Source: a virus
DNA: 64,000 nt
IMG/VR virus record: IMGVR_UViG_3300031726_000003
Span: 1 to 64,000 of that record
Strand: one strand, 5' to 3'
Below are positions 22,824 to 32,426 of this stretch, one piece after another. Under the pieces are notes generated by a model that was given only the letters and a program-made list of their open reading frames with translations, made no database searches and was not told the origin of the DNA. The position numbers and the translations under genes are program-made. The stretch's first letter is position 1. Every line of letters starts with the position of its first letter.

Positions 22824-23783
22824 ATGCTTGACCTATACTATATGACCAACCAGAAGACCGACGTGCAGATATTCACCGGCACTACTGCGGCGTTCGGGTC
22901 GCAATTCACACTGTGGTTCAAGCCTCGCGGCAAATTTTCTGTACTGAATATAATCTGCATCGGAGGCGGAGGCGGAGGCGGGGGTGGGTTCGTGGGCGCG
23001 GCATCAGCCGCAGGAGGCGGCGCTGGAGGAGGTTCTGCCGCGCAGTTCTTCGGTACATTCCCACTATGGATGCTCCCCGACGTACTGTATATACAGCCCG
23101 GAGCGTGGGGGATTGGGGGGACTGGGTCTGGGGTAGCAGGCGCCGCTGGGGGGACATCATATGTAGCATTGGCCCCCACCACGTCAGGGTCTATTATTGC
23201 TCAAGGGTCTGGAGGGCAGGGGGGTAACGCGGGGGCAGCATCCGGCGCAGCTACTGGAGGAGTGGCGGGGGCGGTAACTACCATAGCCACCACTATAGGC
23301 GCGTTTCTGTCTGGATACTACGTTACCAACACATCCCTCATAGGAGTAGGCGGTGGGAACGGAGGAACCGCTACAACCGCAGGCGCAGGGGCGACTCCGG
23401 GGTCGTCCACAGGCGGGCAGTGCTGCGCACCGGGAGCGGGCGGCGGGGCGGTGGGAACTACCGGTAACGGGGGTAACGGAGGGTCGCCTTCTGCCGGCGC
23501 TCAGTTACTTTTCCCGCCGGCTGGAGGTATAGCTGGAGGCGCGGGGGCTGGGGGTAGTGGGAACCCCGGATTCGCATACACAAGCCTGTTGGGAGCTGGG
23601 TTCATGAATACAGGAGGAGGAGGAGGGGCAGGGTCTGGATTCAATTCCGCCACCTCCGGTGGAGCGGGTGGACAGGGAGCTTTCGGCGCCGGTGGAGGAG
23701 GAGGAGGGGCATGCTTTACCGGGGGAGTAGGCGGAGCCGGAGGCCACGGCGGAAGTGGTATAATCATCATGACTTGCTCGTGA
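22824..23783 (+). CDS. Glycine-rich adhesin-like protein, paralogue 3
   Basis: A 319-residue third copy. It opens MLDLYYMTNQKTD, then LWFKPRGKFSVLNIICIGG and a glycine-dense core, and ends ACFTGGVGGAGGHGGSGIIIMTCS. Compared with the other two it has a longer Ala/Ser-rich middle and more diverged loops (GQCCAPGAGGGAVG). The conserved terminal Cys is retained in all three (ICW, TCW, TCS). Three tandem copies with conserved ends and variable cores suggest duplication followed by diversification of host-binding surfaces, or a heteromeric fibre. Confidence 0.75.
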   Translation: MLDLYYMTNQKTDVQIFTGTTAAFGSQFTLWFKPRGKFSVLNIICIGGGGGGGGGFVGAASAAGGGAGGGSAAQFFGTFPLWMLPDVLYIQPGAWGIGGTGSGVAGAAGGTSYVALAPTTSGSIIAQGSGGQGGNAGAASGAATGGVAGAVTTIATTIGAFLSGYYVTNTSLIGVGGGNGGTATTAGAGATPGSSTGGQCCAPGAGGGAVGTTGNGGNGGSPSAGAQLLFPPAGGIAGGAGAGGSGNPGFAYTSLLGAGFMNTGGGGGAGSGFNSATSGGAGGQGAFGAGGGGGGACFTGGVGGAGGHGGSGIIIMTCS

Positions 23784-23790
23784 GGACAAT

Positions 23791-25053
23791 ATGCTAGGTT
23801 TCAACCCGATAGCAGCGTTACCTATAGCGACAGCACCTTCGGCGTCGGGGCCGAGCACGCAGACTCTTACGCAGTCTGCGATATTCGCGAACAGCAGTAC
23901 GTTTTACACCCACGCGTTAGCTGGGTCGGCGCAGACGCTCACACAATCTGCCATCCATGCGAACAGCAGCACGTTCTACACACACCTGTTAACTCCGGGC
24001 GTCCGTACACTTACTCAATCTGCAATCTTCGGCAATGCGCAGACGTACTATACGCACGCGCTGGCGACGACCTCCTCCCTCACTGCGTCTACGATGTTCG
24101 CCAACGCGCAGACATATTACACGCATGTATTGAGCCAAGTAGGAGCGCAGACGCTCACACAGACGTCGACATTCACGGCCAGCCAGTCATACTACACGCA
24201 TGTATTGTTGGCTACCGTCGCTATGCCGCAGTCGGCCATATTTGCGAACAGCAATACATTCTACACGCACGTGCTGGGCGTGGTCAGTCAGCTAACACAG
24301 TCTTCGATGTTCGCGAACAGCAACACGTTTTACACGCACGCGCTATCGGTAGGGGCGGTGACGCTCACTCCGACTTCGATGTTTGCCAACGCGCAGACAT
24401 ACTATACGCACGTGCTGTCTCTGCTCGGAGGGCCGCAGACGCTCACTTCGACGACTATGTTTGCGAACGCGCAGTCGTTCTATACCCAGACTATAAGCAC
24501 GACTCTTACGCTCACTCCGACGACTATGTTTGCGAACGCGCAGACGTATTACACGCATGTGCTGATACCGCCGCCTAGAACTCTTACACAGTCCGCTATC
24601 TTTGCGAACACGCAGACGTTCTACACTCACGCGCTATCTGTCGGGGCCGCGTCGCTCACGCAGTCTTCGCTATTCGCGAACAGCAACACGTTCTACACGC
24701 ACGTTATTGGGACGTCGGGGGCAGCGCAGACACTTACGCAATCTGCGCGGTTCAATAGCTCCAACACGCTGAACTACCAGCATGTGCTGCAAGCCTCCAA
24801 TGCGCTCGTCCAGTCAGCCATATACGCGAATGGCAACACGTTCTACACGCATTCACTGACCGTCGCTGCGGCTACGCTCGTGCAGTCGAGCAGGTTTAGC
24901 AACGTCAATGATTTCTACGTGCACGTTATTGGTGGGGGGATCATAAGCCATGTTTATGTGCCGCCGTCGATTGTGCTCACCACCACTCATAAAACCGCCG
25001 TACTTGCGAGCCGCATGAGCAGGATAGATGTCTTGCCGAACGACCTGTTCTGA
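23791..25053 (+). CDS. Repeat protein with ~15 FANxxTFYTH units
   Basis: A 420-residue protein made of about fifteen 22-26 residue repeats of the pattern TLTQSxxFANxxTFYTHxL (residues about 24-365). A short N-terminal leader begins MLGFNPIAALPI. The C-terminal 45 residues read SHVYVPPSIVLTTTHKTAVLAS and resemble the end of the 1418-residue protein (TTTNRTDVFVAS). The regular beta-strand repeat suggests a long beta-solenoid or stalk. It follows the glycine-rich copies and likely forms part of the same adhesin complex. The family name is not known to me; similar tandem units occur in phage fibre regions. Confidence 0.75.
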   Translation: MLGFNPIAALPIATAPSASGPSTQTLTQSAIFANSSTFYTHALAGSAQTLTQSAIHANSSTFYTHLLTPGVRTLTQSAIFGNAQTYYTHALATTSSLTASTMFANAQTYYTHVLSQVGAQTLTQTSTFTASQSYYTHVLLATVAMPQSAIFANSNTFYTHVLGVVSQLTQSSMFANSNTFYTHALSVGAVTLTPTSMFANAQTYYTHVLSLLGGPQTLTSTTMFANAQSFYTQTISTTLTLTPTTMFANAQTYYTHVLIPPPRTLTQSAIFANTQTFYTHALSVGAASLTQSSLFANSNTFYTHVIGTSGAAQTLTQSARFNSSNTLNYQHVLQASNALVQSAIYANGNTFYTHSLTVAAATLVQSSRFSNVNDFYVHVIGGGIISHVYVPPSIVLTTTHKTAVLASRMSRIDVLPNDLF

Positions 25054-25058
25054 CATAC

Positions 25059-25064
25059 TATAAT
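25059..25064 (+). promoter_or_regulatory. Candidate -10 element before 25094 gene
   Basis: A perfect TATAAT lies in the 40-base gap after the repeat protein. A recognisable -35 at normal distance is missing; TTGCCG at 25033 is 20 bases away. This could be a weak or activator-dependent promoter. Confidence 0.3.
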
Positions 25065-25093
25065 CGAGGCAGCGCACTCTTGGAGATACCGAA

Positions 25094-25696
25094 ATGGCGA
25101 AAAAGGAAGACATAGTTATCACGCAAGGCAAGACCTATATGCACGAGGTCAGGTGGCAAACAACGCCCATTGTCTACAAGCCGATCACCGGTATAACCAG
25201 AGCAGCACCATGCGTAGTGACCGCTGCTGCTCATGGGGTACCTGATGGCTGGCCGGTAGCCATAGTCTCCGCGTCCGGGATGACGCAGATCAACGCCCGT
25301 ACTCCGCCGAAGGACCACGAATACAAGACCGCGACGGTACTGACTACTAACACTATCGAGCTGAATGATGTGAACTCGGCGGCGTATACCGCCTATACCA
25401 GCGGCGGGTATGTTCAGTATTACACCCCGCATGAATTGGCTGGATATACCGCGCTTCTGGTAGTAAAAACAAAGGTTGGGGGCACAGAGCTATTGCGCTT
25501 GACCAGCGCCACAAGTGCCATCGTTATCGACGATGCAAAGAAATGCATCACGGTCCGCATCGACGCTGTTATAACGGCAGCGTGGACGTGGACACGTGGG
25601 GTGTATGAGCTGGAGTTACACTCATCCAGTGAAGAAGTGACCGCCATCTTGCATGGCACGATAAGTGTAACCGCTGAAATCGCAACCACCACATAG
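25094..25696 (+). CDS. FCCH-like domain virion protein
   Basis: A 200-residue protein preceded by TTGGAGATACCGAA. Its middle (ITRAAPCVVTAAAHGVPDGWPVAIVSASG, then ATVLTTNTIELNDVNSAAYTAYTSGG) follows the pattern of the E1-FCCH-like beta domain that is common in phage structural proteins. The C-terminal part is a second beta sandwich (WTRGVYELELHSSSEEVTAILHGTI). It probably builds a fibre or baseplate component. It starts a new gene group after the repeat protein, with a TATAAT box just upstream. Confidence 0.7.
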   Translation: MAKKEDIVITQGKTYMHEVRWQTTPIVYKPITGITRAAPCVVTAAAHGVPDGWPVAIVSASGMTQINARTPPKDHEYKTATVLTTNTIELNDVNSAAYTAYTSGGYVQYYTPHELAGYTALLVVKTKVGGTELLRLTSATSAIVIDDAKKCITVRIDAVITAAWTWTRGVYELELHSSSEEVTAILHGTISVTAEIATTT

Positions 25697-25705
25697 GAGA
25701 TCAAC

Positions 25706-26194
25706 ATGGCTGCAATGTCTGACTATCTGGAGAACAAGCTGATCGACCACATCTTCCGTGGTGTGTCGTTCACTGCTCCGTCCAACCTGTATGTCGCACT
25801 GCTGACTGCGAACCCGACTGACGCTAATACGTCCGGCGGCAACGAGCTTGGCACCACGACTCCGAACAACTATGCGCGCGTCAACATCGCGGCCAATACT
25901 ACCAACTGGGCATCCACCGGTGGCGCGACTACTACGACCAATCCGTCGGCTGGTACTTCAGGCACCACCTCGAACAACGGCGTTGTTCAGTTCAACACCC
26001 CGTCCGGTAACTGGTTTAACGGCGCGGGTCCATCTGCGTCCACGATCACTTACTTTGGTATCTACGATAGCGCGACTATCGGCGGGGGAAACCTTCTATT
26101 CTACGGTGCGCTCACGAATTCGAAGACTGTGAACAATGGGGACGCTGGCCCGTCGTTCGCTATCAGTGCGCTGTCTATCCAGATAGACAACTAA
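25706..26194 (+). CDS. Phage tail-fibre-region protein (162 aa)
   Basis: The N-terminus MSDYLENKLIDHIFRG and the following VSFTAPSNLYVALLTA segment are a recurrent signature of a small phage protein near tail genes. The rest is Thr/Asn/Gly-rich beta sequence (TTNPSAGTSGTTSNNGVV, ITYFGIYDSATIGGGNLL). A TAGGAG site lies upstream. It is expected to be a virion component, perhaps a trimeric adaptor, but no function has been proven in the family as I know it. Confidence 0.7.
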   Translation: MAAMSDYLENKLIDHIFRGVSFTAPSNLYVALLTANPTDANTSGGNELGTTTPNNYARVNIAANTTNWASTGGATTTTNPSAGTSGTTSNNGVVQFNTPSGNWFNGAGPSASTITYFGIYDSATIGGGNLLFYGALTNSKTVNNGDAGPSFAISALSIQIDN

Positions 26195-26206
26195 CAAGGT
26201 AGCGGC

Positions 26207-29200
26207 ATGGCCGCGTTTCTTCTAGCGTCGTCAGTACGCGCTGCAAGCACCGCCTCGGTAACTAGACTCACGCAGTCTCAGCCGAGGCTCGCTGCGTCTG
26301 TTGTCTGCATCCCATCCGCTTCATACGCCCAGCCGGGAGCTATCTCGGCTGCGGTCACGTGTGTCTGCACGGCGGGGACTTATAACGCGGTTAGTTGGAC
26401 CACATTCGAGGATGTTAACGTACTACCATCGGTCATAGGGAATGGATACGAGGTAAGGCTCAACTACTTCGGCGGTACTCGATACATGGAGTACAGAGCT
26501 ATCGGGGGTACAACATGGACGGCGGCTACCGTCGTATGCGATACGGTGCTGTTCTTCAAAGGGATGTTCGTATTACTCAGGGTATACGACTATTGGGACT
26601 TTGCGCTTAACGCATATAGGTACGGGCTGATGTCGTGGACATCTGCAAGTACGCCTGCTGAGTTTACGTCCCCCGCACGAGCATATACCGGGCGCGAATT
26701 CAACGGGGGCAATGCGTTCTCTTATTTTACAGATGCCGCCGTGCTCGGCGGAGAGATGGTGGTCATGTCCGGGCGCTCGGTGGCGCGTAGCAGTGATGGC
26801 ATGAACTGGACGCAGTACATGGTGCCGGCTACTGGCAACAGCTATCTGACCGCTAATCGTCAGCGGTTGTTCACAGATGCGTTATGGGGGCACTCGCTGA
26901 CAGGGGCCGCTAGGGCGTTGGTCTCCGCGAACAGGGGGTCATCGTGGACTGAGATCACACTCCCAACTGGAGATTCCGTGATTGACTACGCCGCGAACGG
27001 CACGCACGCTGTGTACATTGTGCTCAACGCTGGGGCATCGTATGTCAGGGTCACGACGGATAGAGGAGCGACGTGGACGTCGTCACAGGTACCGAACTCA
27101 TCTACGTACTGGTACAACGGCGGATCGTACGCGGGCATAGACGACAAAGGGCGAGTATACACACTGTGGAGTGACCAGTACGACGACGCTCAGGTCGCGC
27201 TGTATTACTCAGACGACTATACGAATTGGACGAACATCCCGATCGGCATAACCGGGGTCAATGTAGTACCGGGGCAGGGGGTCATGTTCTTTAACGGGGC
27301 TAACGTCGTCATAGCGTATCGGGGGGGTATGAAATGTCGACTGGATGTGGGTACCGTTACAGCGACAGCAGCTCTCACCACGAAGGATTACAGGCTGGAC
27401 GCGGCGGCGGTATGTGTGTGCTCTACTGTATACGGCGGAGCTACTAGGGTAAGTGCGATACCCCCCGCTTACGGCGATACATATTCCCCTTCAGACCTTC
27501 TCCCAGACGGGTCAATGCATTCTACCTCGCTGCTATCCGAAGGCATAGGTACTACGCCGTTCCGCATATTAAGCGTTGTTAACGACGGGGAGTATGTTAC
27601 CTGCGATCAGGACGGAACAGTGATAAGAACTGACGGGGTAGTAGTGTCGTCCATGCAGCTCCCCCAGATCGGTATTGATGGGTATTCGTACAACATAGAG
27701 TATCTAGTGAAGCTCGGCGATATGCACGTAGCATTTAGCAGATTCAACGTGCTGATCTCCACGGACAACTGTGCTACGTGGACTCACGCAATAGCGCCTA
27801 CGCGTATATACTCCGCCGTATCCACAGGGACGTATTTGGCTATACCGAGCGGCAGTGGGCTTCTCGTGACTACCGACGGGGTTAACTGGACGTCACGATC
27901 AACCCCGTCCAGTGATGGTATTAGTAGCAGACTCGCTGCAACGAAGAATGCACTATTCGTCAGCGACACGGCTCATGTATACAGGTCGTTAGACGGCGGA
28001 GTTACGTGGACGCAGGTGTTCACTGCCAACACGAACCTATTATCTACAGGGCGATCCTACCAAGACATAGTGTTCGCGGGGCCGTCTAACGATAGTTATA
28101 ACTATAGTTACACGTCGATATACTACTCGCTGGACGACGGAACCACCTACACGGAAGTCCGTATGCCATACACGAGTATGGTGCCCCAATTCAGGTCGAT
28201 AGACCGCAGTACCGGGCAGTACATCGCAAAGTCACACGGCGCAGAGGTGTTCACCTTCTCCGGGGCACCGTCGGCAATACAACTTAACACAGCTCCGAAC
28301 AATATTCTAAATGGTAGTGCGATTGTATCTATCGCTGTGTCTGAAGGGGCGAGTACAACCTTTACAGAGCTAACTCCCGGACCATATTACCCCTCGTCAT
28401 CAGCTTACGACGGGGCATATTACTTCCTGATGGAGGCGTCGGATGCGCTGGGCGTCATTCAAGACTGGAGGTCTGTGGATGGCGTAACATGGACTGCCTT
28501 TAGAGCCAGCCGAATGAACTCAGTCGCGATGGGGTTCTTGGGTAACCTGTATGTCATCGAGCACATTGGGAGTACGAATCCAGCCTCGCTAACGGTTTCA
28601 ACGGATCACGGTGTGACGTCTAGCGACGTTACACCGGCAGGCATGGTGATTGGGACTAACCCTTGGCTGAGTATGTACGCGTACGATGACGCGTTATACG
28701 TGTGGGAGTATACCAGCGCCGGGCAGCGTTGGAAGACGACAGACGGTAGTGTATGGACACTTGTGGATTCAGCCAATCCGGGCTTTGCATCTGCGTCAAC
28801 CGTCGTAGTAAGAGGATGCTACTTATACGCTGCGAACCAATCCCGGCCATCCTTTTATGTGAGCGGGGATAACGGAGCATCATGGACAGCGAGTAATCCG
28901 CCGGGCTGGGCTATCTTCGGGGATGATGGAGTAGTGTTAGCCCTCGTCAGTAACAACCCCATATACGTGTACAGAAGTGACGACTACGGGGCACATTTCT
29001 ATCTTGTGTCAACTGTGCCGGGGACCTTTGGATATAGAGGATATGCGGCGGGGGTGTTCGTACTATCTGTGTTGTCAGGTAGCGTTTACTCTATGTACTA
29101 TTCTACCAATAACGGAGATACATGGACGAAGAGGTACAACGGGGGCGAAGCATTGGCAGCTCTGGTGTTCGATCTCGGAGGTAAGTGCTATGCCGTGGGG

Positions 29201-30463
29201 GTACCTACCTACTCACCTAGTCTGTTGATCGACGGCGAGAAGACAAGCATTGCTCTGCTAGAGTTTCACGCATACCTGACGAGCACAGTGACCTGTGTAT
29301 CCTCCGCCAGCGCAACCTTTTCGGATGGGTATGCTAACTGCGTGTGCACGGTGCCGGCAGTAAATCTGCAACTGCCGGTAAAGTTTATCGCGTCTGTGGC
29401 TATCAGCTTCGACGTGTGGGCGTGGCTTAGAACACAGAGCGCGTTGTATGGGAGTGGAGTGGCGTTATCCACAGCAAGTCTGTCGCGCGGGTGGTTCCTG
29501 CACGAGACCCTCACCGCTGTCAGCGCTGCCACAGCCTCCCTCAAGAAGACGCACGATTTAACAGCGCCGATGCTGGTATGCGTGTCATCGATGCGGGATA
29601 ACGCTAGACTGGTGGCGAGCATACAGAACATACCGTTCGTGTGGCCGGCGGCTCTCACCACGAAGGGGCACACTTACCTAGCTGCTGCAGCGCAAGGCGT
29701 CTCTACTGCCAGTGCTCCGCTCGCGTTCCACACCACGCTTATAGCGGACGACGTGTGCTATGACGGCGCGTGGATAGTGGGGGCAACTCTCACTGCTCGT
29801 ATAGCTCTTGCGAGTACAGCGTCTTGTACACAGGCGATAAGCACGCCCAGCCTACTGACCGCAATACAGCTAGAAGGCACGGCCATCGCGGCTTCTAGCG
29901 GCCCTGCGGCTGCACTTACCTCTGCCATCAGTCTGACAGCGTCCGTGACGGGCGGCGCAATATCTACCGCAATACTCTCGCACGACGAGCTGCGGTCAGC
30001 GCAGGCTGTCGTAACCCTCGCCACCGGCGACCTGACGCACATCATACGACTCAGCGATGTAGCGGTCATGGAATCCGCAGCTACAGGCGAGTTAACCGCA
30101 TATATCAATCTGGCGGCAGTAGCTCAGACGGTAGTGACCGCCAGCGGGGCGGCAGCGGTCAGGTCCACGATGGAGGCTATAGTCAGCGCGAATAGCACGG
30201 CGATGGCTACGCTTCGCGTGATTATCACCCTGCAGGCCGGCTGTGCTGCGGGGGGTACGGCAACCGGCGATCTCAGCAGCGCGGTGCGTCTGTCCGGCAC
30301 CGCGCTTGTGTATGCAAGTGTGCTCGAAGCGCTGATTGCTACACATTACCCCGACGAGGCGGTCTATAAGTCATACGTCAGTGTGCTGCTCACACCGTCT
30401 AACACGGTGTACACTACCACGAACAGAACCGACGTATTTGTCGCATCAAAGAAGGCAGCATAG
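26207..30463 (+). CDS. 1418-residue Asp-box (BNR-like) adhesin
   Basis: A large virion protein. Residues about 180-1020 contain roughly fourteen Asp-box-type motifs of the form S-x-D-x-G-x-T-W (for example SSDGMNWTQ, TTDRGATWTS, TTDGVNWTS, SLDGGVTWTQ, SGDNGASWTA). Such motifs are known from sialidases and other beta-propellers. Residues about 1050-1380 are Ala/Thr-rich repeats with ATGELTAYINL and ATGDLSSAVRL units. The end TTTNRTDVFVAS resembles the end of the repeat protein at 23791. This suggests a receptor-binding or glycan-recognising fibre. No catalytic sialidase residues are evident, so binding rather than cleavage is the safer reading. Confidence 0.75.
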   Translation: MAAFLLASSVRAASTASVTRLTQSQPRLAASVVCIPSASYAQPGAISAAVTCVCTAGTYNAVSWTTFEDVNVLPSVIGNGYEVRLNYFGGTRYMEYRAIGGTTWTAATVVCDTVLFFKGMFVLLRVYDYWDFALNAYRYGLMSWTSASTPAEFTSPARAYTGREFNGGNAFSYFTDAAVLGGEMVVMSGRSVARSSDGMNWTQYMVPATGNSYLTANRQRLFTDALWGHSLTGAARALVSANRGSSWTEITLPTGDSVIDYAANGTHAVYIVLNAGASYVRVTTDRGATWTSSQVPNSSTYWYNGGSYAGIDDKGRVYTLWSDQYDDAQVALYYSDDYTNWTNIPIGITGVNVVPGQGVMFFNGANVVIAYRGGMKCRLDVGTVTATAALTTKDYRLDAAAVCVCSTVYGGATRVSAIPPAYGDTYSPSDLLPDGSMHSTSLLSEGIGTTPFRILSVVNDGEYVTCDQDGTVIRTDGVVVSSMQLPQIGIDGYSYNIEYLVKLGDMHVAFSRFNVLISTDNCATWTHAIAPTRIYSAVSTGTYLAIPSGSGLLVTTDGVNWTSRSTPSSDGISSRLAATKNALFVSDTAHVYRSLDGGVTWTQVFTANTNLLSTGRSYQDIVFAGPSNDSYNYSYTSIYYSLDDGTTYTEVRMPYTSMVPQFRSIDRSTGQYIAKSHGAEVFTFSGAPSAIQLNTAPNNILNGSAIVSIAVSEGASTTFTELTPGPYYPSSSAYDGAYYFLMEASDALGVIQDWRSVDGVTWTAFRASRMNSVAMGFLGNLYVIEHIGSTNPASLTVSTDHGVTSSDVTPAGMVIGTNPWLSMYAYDDALYVWEYTSAGQRWKTTDGSVWTLVDSANPGFASASTVVVRGCYLYAANQSRPSFYVSGDNGASWTASNPPGWAIFGDDGVVLALVSNNPIYVYRSDDYGAHFYLVSTVPGTFGYRGYAAGVFVLSVLSGSVYSMYYSTNNGDTWTKRYNGGEALAALVFDLGGKCYAVGVPTYSPSLLIDGEKTSIALLEFHAYLTSTVTCVSSASATFSDGYANCVCTVPAVNLQLPVKFIASVAISFDVWAWLRTQSALYGSGVALSTASLSRGWFLHETLTAVSAATASLKKTHDLTAPMLVCVSSMRDNARLVASIQNIPFVWPAALTTKGHTYLAAAAQGVSTASAPLAFHTTLIADDVCYDGAWIVGATLTARIALASTASCTQAISTPSLLTAIQLEGTAIAASSGPAAALTSAISLTASVTGGAISTAILSHDELRSAQAVVTLATGDLTHIIRLSDVAVMESAATGELTAYINLAAVAQTVVTASGAAAVRSTMEAIVSANSTAMATLRVIITLQAGCAAGGTATGDLSSAVRLSGTALVYASVLEALIATHYPDEAVYKSYVSVLLTPSNTVYTTTNRTDVFVASKKAA

Positions 30464-30471
30464 GAGAAATC

Positions 30472-31656
30472 ATGGCTCTCAAGGATGTATCATTCAGCGT
30501 GGTAAAAGGTGTACGCAACGACGTGGACCTGAACCGCTTCGCACATGCAGACCTATCGGCAGGCATGAACATTGATCTAGACGAGACGGGCCGGTTGATA
30601 CGGCGCGGCGGTATCGCCCAGATAGAATCCACGGCGTCGCATAGCCTGTGGTCGAACGGCACAAAGGCGTATCTGGTGGCTGGCAACACGATGTACTACA
30701 TAGATCAGTCACTCAACCGGTGGCCGGTACGCGACATGAACATGACGCGCGTGCGATACGCCGAGATAAACAATGTAGTGTACTGGACGGATGGATTAGA
30801 GACAGGGCAGATCGTAGGTAACACACGCTCCACCCGGTTAGGGATAGCGCCCCCGCTGCAGCTATCGGCCACCGTGATCCCCGGCGCACTCAGGGCTGGC
30901 CGGTATATGTTCACCATGACTTATGCACGTGTCAACGGGGAAGAGAGCGGCGCGCCTATTTGCGGAGAGATCGTTCTCCCGGTAGACGGAGGGATACAGT
31001 TGGACCTCCCGACGTCCAGTGACACCTCGGTATACGAGAAACGAATATACCTGACGGCGTGGAACGGAGAGACTCCGTATCTGGCCGGAACAGTGCTAAA
31101 TGCCGTCCCCACGGCGAGCTTTGCGGACATGCCGGAGTTGGGCGCAGCAGTGCGTACACAGTTCATGACCGACGCTCCTCCGGGCGTTATAATCAGATAC
31201 TATGCGGGCCGCTTGTGGATTGCTTACGGGAATTATATATGGTACAGTCAACCGTATGAATACGGTCTTTTTGACCGGCGGTCCGGGTTTCTTGGATTTG
31301 ACGCTGAGGTGCGGACGATCAGTGTAGTTGCTGACGGTATCTTCGTAGGAACGAGTGAAGAGACTTACTGGTTGAGCGGCACCGACCCTACGCAGATGCA
31401 GCTTCAACGCGTCGCGGATTACGGCACTATCCTTGGCACCGAGACCTCCGTGCAAGGGTTGTATTTAACTTCGGACGGTCTGCCCGGTCAAGTCGCATGC
31501 TGGTATAGCAACAAAGGCATGTGTATTGGCATGACAGGAGGCCAGATGAAGAATATGACAGGGGGGCGGTACATTCCTCCATCAGCTACAGAAGGGTCAG
31601 CTCTTCTGAAGATACGTGGTGGGACACCTCAACTCGTTTTTTCTCTGGAGACTTGA
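30472..31656 (+). CDS. Tail hub/stabilisation protein (P22 gp10-like)
   Basis: A 394-residue beta-rich protein after AGGAGAAATC. It has repeated short propeller-type blades with Trp/Tyr and Asn-Gly turns (NTMYYIDQSLNRWPVRD, NNVVYWTDGLETGQIVG, GRLWIAYGNYIWYSQPYEYGLF). This pattern resembles P22 gp10-like packaged-DNA stabilisation or tail-tubular proteins, which plug the neck after packaging. Its place before the structural unknowns and internal proteins fits. Confidence in the exact family is moderate; that it is a virion protein is more certain. Confidence 0.65.
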   Translation: MALKDVSFSVVKGVRNDVDLNRFAHADLSAGMNIDLDETGRLIRRGGIAQIESTASHSLWSNGTKAYLVAGNTMYYIDQSLNRWPVRDMNMTRVRYAEINNVVYWTDGLETGQIVGNTRSTRLGIAPPLQLSATVIPGALRAGRYMFTMTYARVNGEESGAPICGEIVLPVDGGIQLDLPTSSDTSVYEKRIYLTAWNGETPYLAGTVLNAVPTASFADMPELGAAVRTQFMTDAPPGVIIRYYAGRLWIAYGNYIWYSQPYEYGLFDRRSGFLGFDAEVRTISVVADGIFVGTSEETYWLSGTDPTQMQLQRVADYGTILGTETSVQGLYLTSDGLPGQVACWYSNKGMCIGMTGGQMKNMTGGRYIPPSATEGSALLKIRGGTPQLVFSLET

Positions 31657-31657
31657 T

Positions 31658-32419
31658 ATGCGACTTTCAACTGGGCTGGTAAATAAACTGATGGATACGG
31701 GGTCTTTCCGTGACATCTTCTCTAATTTCGTTCTGGATGTATATTCCGGCTCGCAACCCGCGCTGCCAGACAATGCTCCAAGCGGTACGATGTTGTGTAC
31801 CGTAACTCTGAACGGCAACTCGTACACCCCCGAAACACGCTCCACCGGCACAATGACTCTTACTGGGGGTGCCTCCGGCACTGTCAATACAGTCACCGTC
31901 AACAGCGTGGACATCCTCGGTGCGGCAGTGAGCTACACGTCTGATCTGACCACTACTGCTGCTGCGGTGGTTGCCCAGATAAACCTGAACCCCGCCAACA
32001 AGTTGTACGTGGCATCCAACGTCGGCGCGATCATCACTATAACCGCCGTCGCCGGCCTCGGCACACTCCCCAACACCTACGCCATTGCTGGCTCGTTGAC
32101 CACTATTACTGCCAGCTATGCGGCAATGTCTGGCGGGGTTACCGCAGTCAATGGATTGAACTTCGGTTCCGCCGTCGCTGGTGTCATCAGTAAGCCGGTA
32201 TCCGCTACTTGGCAGGGCACCGTCGCTGTCACTGGCACTGCCGGCTGGTTCCGCGTTCGTGAAGCAGGCGATGCAGGTTCTACTTACTCCGCGACTGCGT
32301 GTCGTGTAGACGGTAGCATCGGCACCAGCGGCGCTGACATGAACCTCGGCGCACTTGGCTTGACTCTCGGCGCACCATTCCAAGTACCGACGGCATCGTT
32401 TGCTCTAGCACAACAGTAA
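31658..32419 (+). CDS. Conserved-type tail structural protein (253 aa)
   Basis: The ATG at 31658 follows CTGGAGACTTGAT; an upstream extension would overlap the previous gene. The 253-residue product begins MRLSTGLVNKLMDTGSFRDIF, a helical start seen in tail proteins of several phages. It then continues with long Thr/Ala/Gly-rich beta repeats (STGTMTLTGGASGTVNTVTV, AAVVAQINLNPANKLYVAS). The C-terminus carries a WFRVREAGDAGS segment. It is probably a fibre base or tail-tip protein. No exact function is claimed. Confidence 0.65.
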   Translation: MRLSTGLVNKLMDTGSFRDIFSNFVLDVYSGSQPALPDNAPSGTMLCTVTLNGNSYTPETRSTGTMTLTGGASGTVNTVTVNSVDILGAAVSYTSDLTTTAAAVVAQINLNPANKLYVASNVGAIITITAVAGLGTLPNTYAIAGSLTTITASYAAMSGGVTAVNGLNFGSAVAGVISKPVSATWQGTVAVTGTAGWFRVREAGDAGSTYSATACRVDGSIGTSGADMNLGALGLTLGAPFQVPTASFALAQQ

Positions 32420-32426
32420 GCTCTAT

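Noticed and set aside
21271-22825. Long Pro-rich frames opposite the glycine-rich genes
   Set aside because: They are the complement of Gly codons. GC-rich, stop-poor DNA produces them automatically.
23860-24950. Regular DNA repeats as a CRISPR array
   Set aside because: The repeats are imperfect, protein-coding and contiguous without unique spacers.
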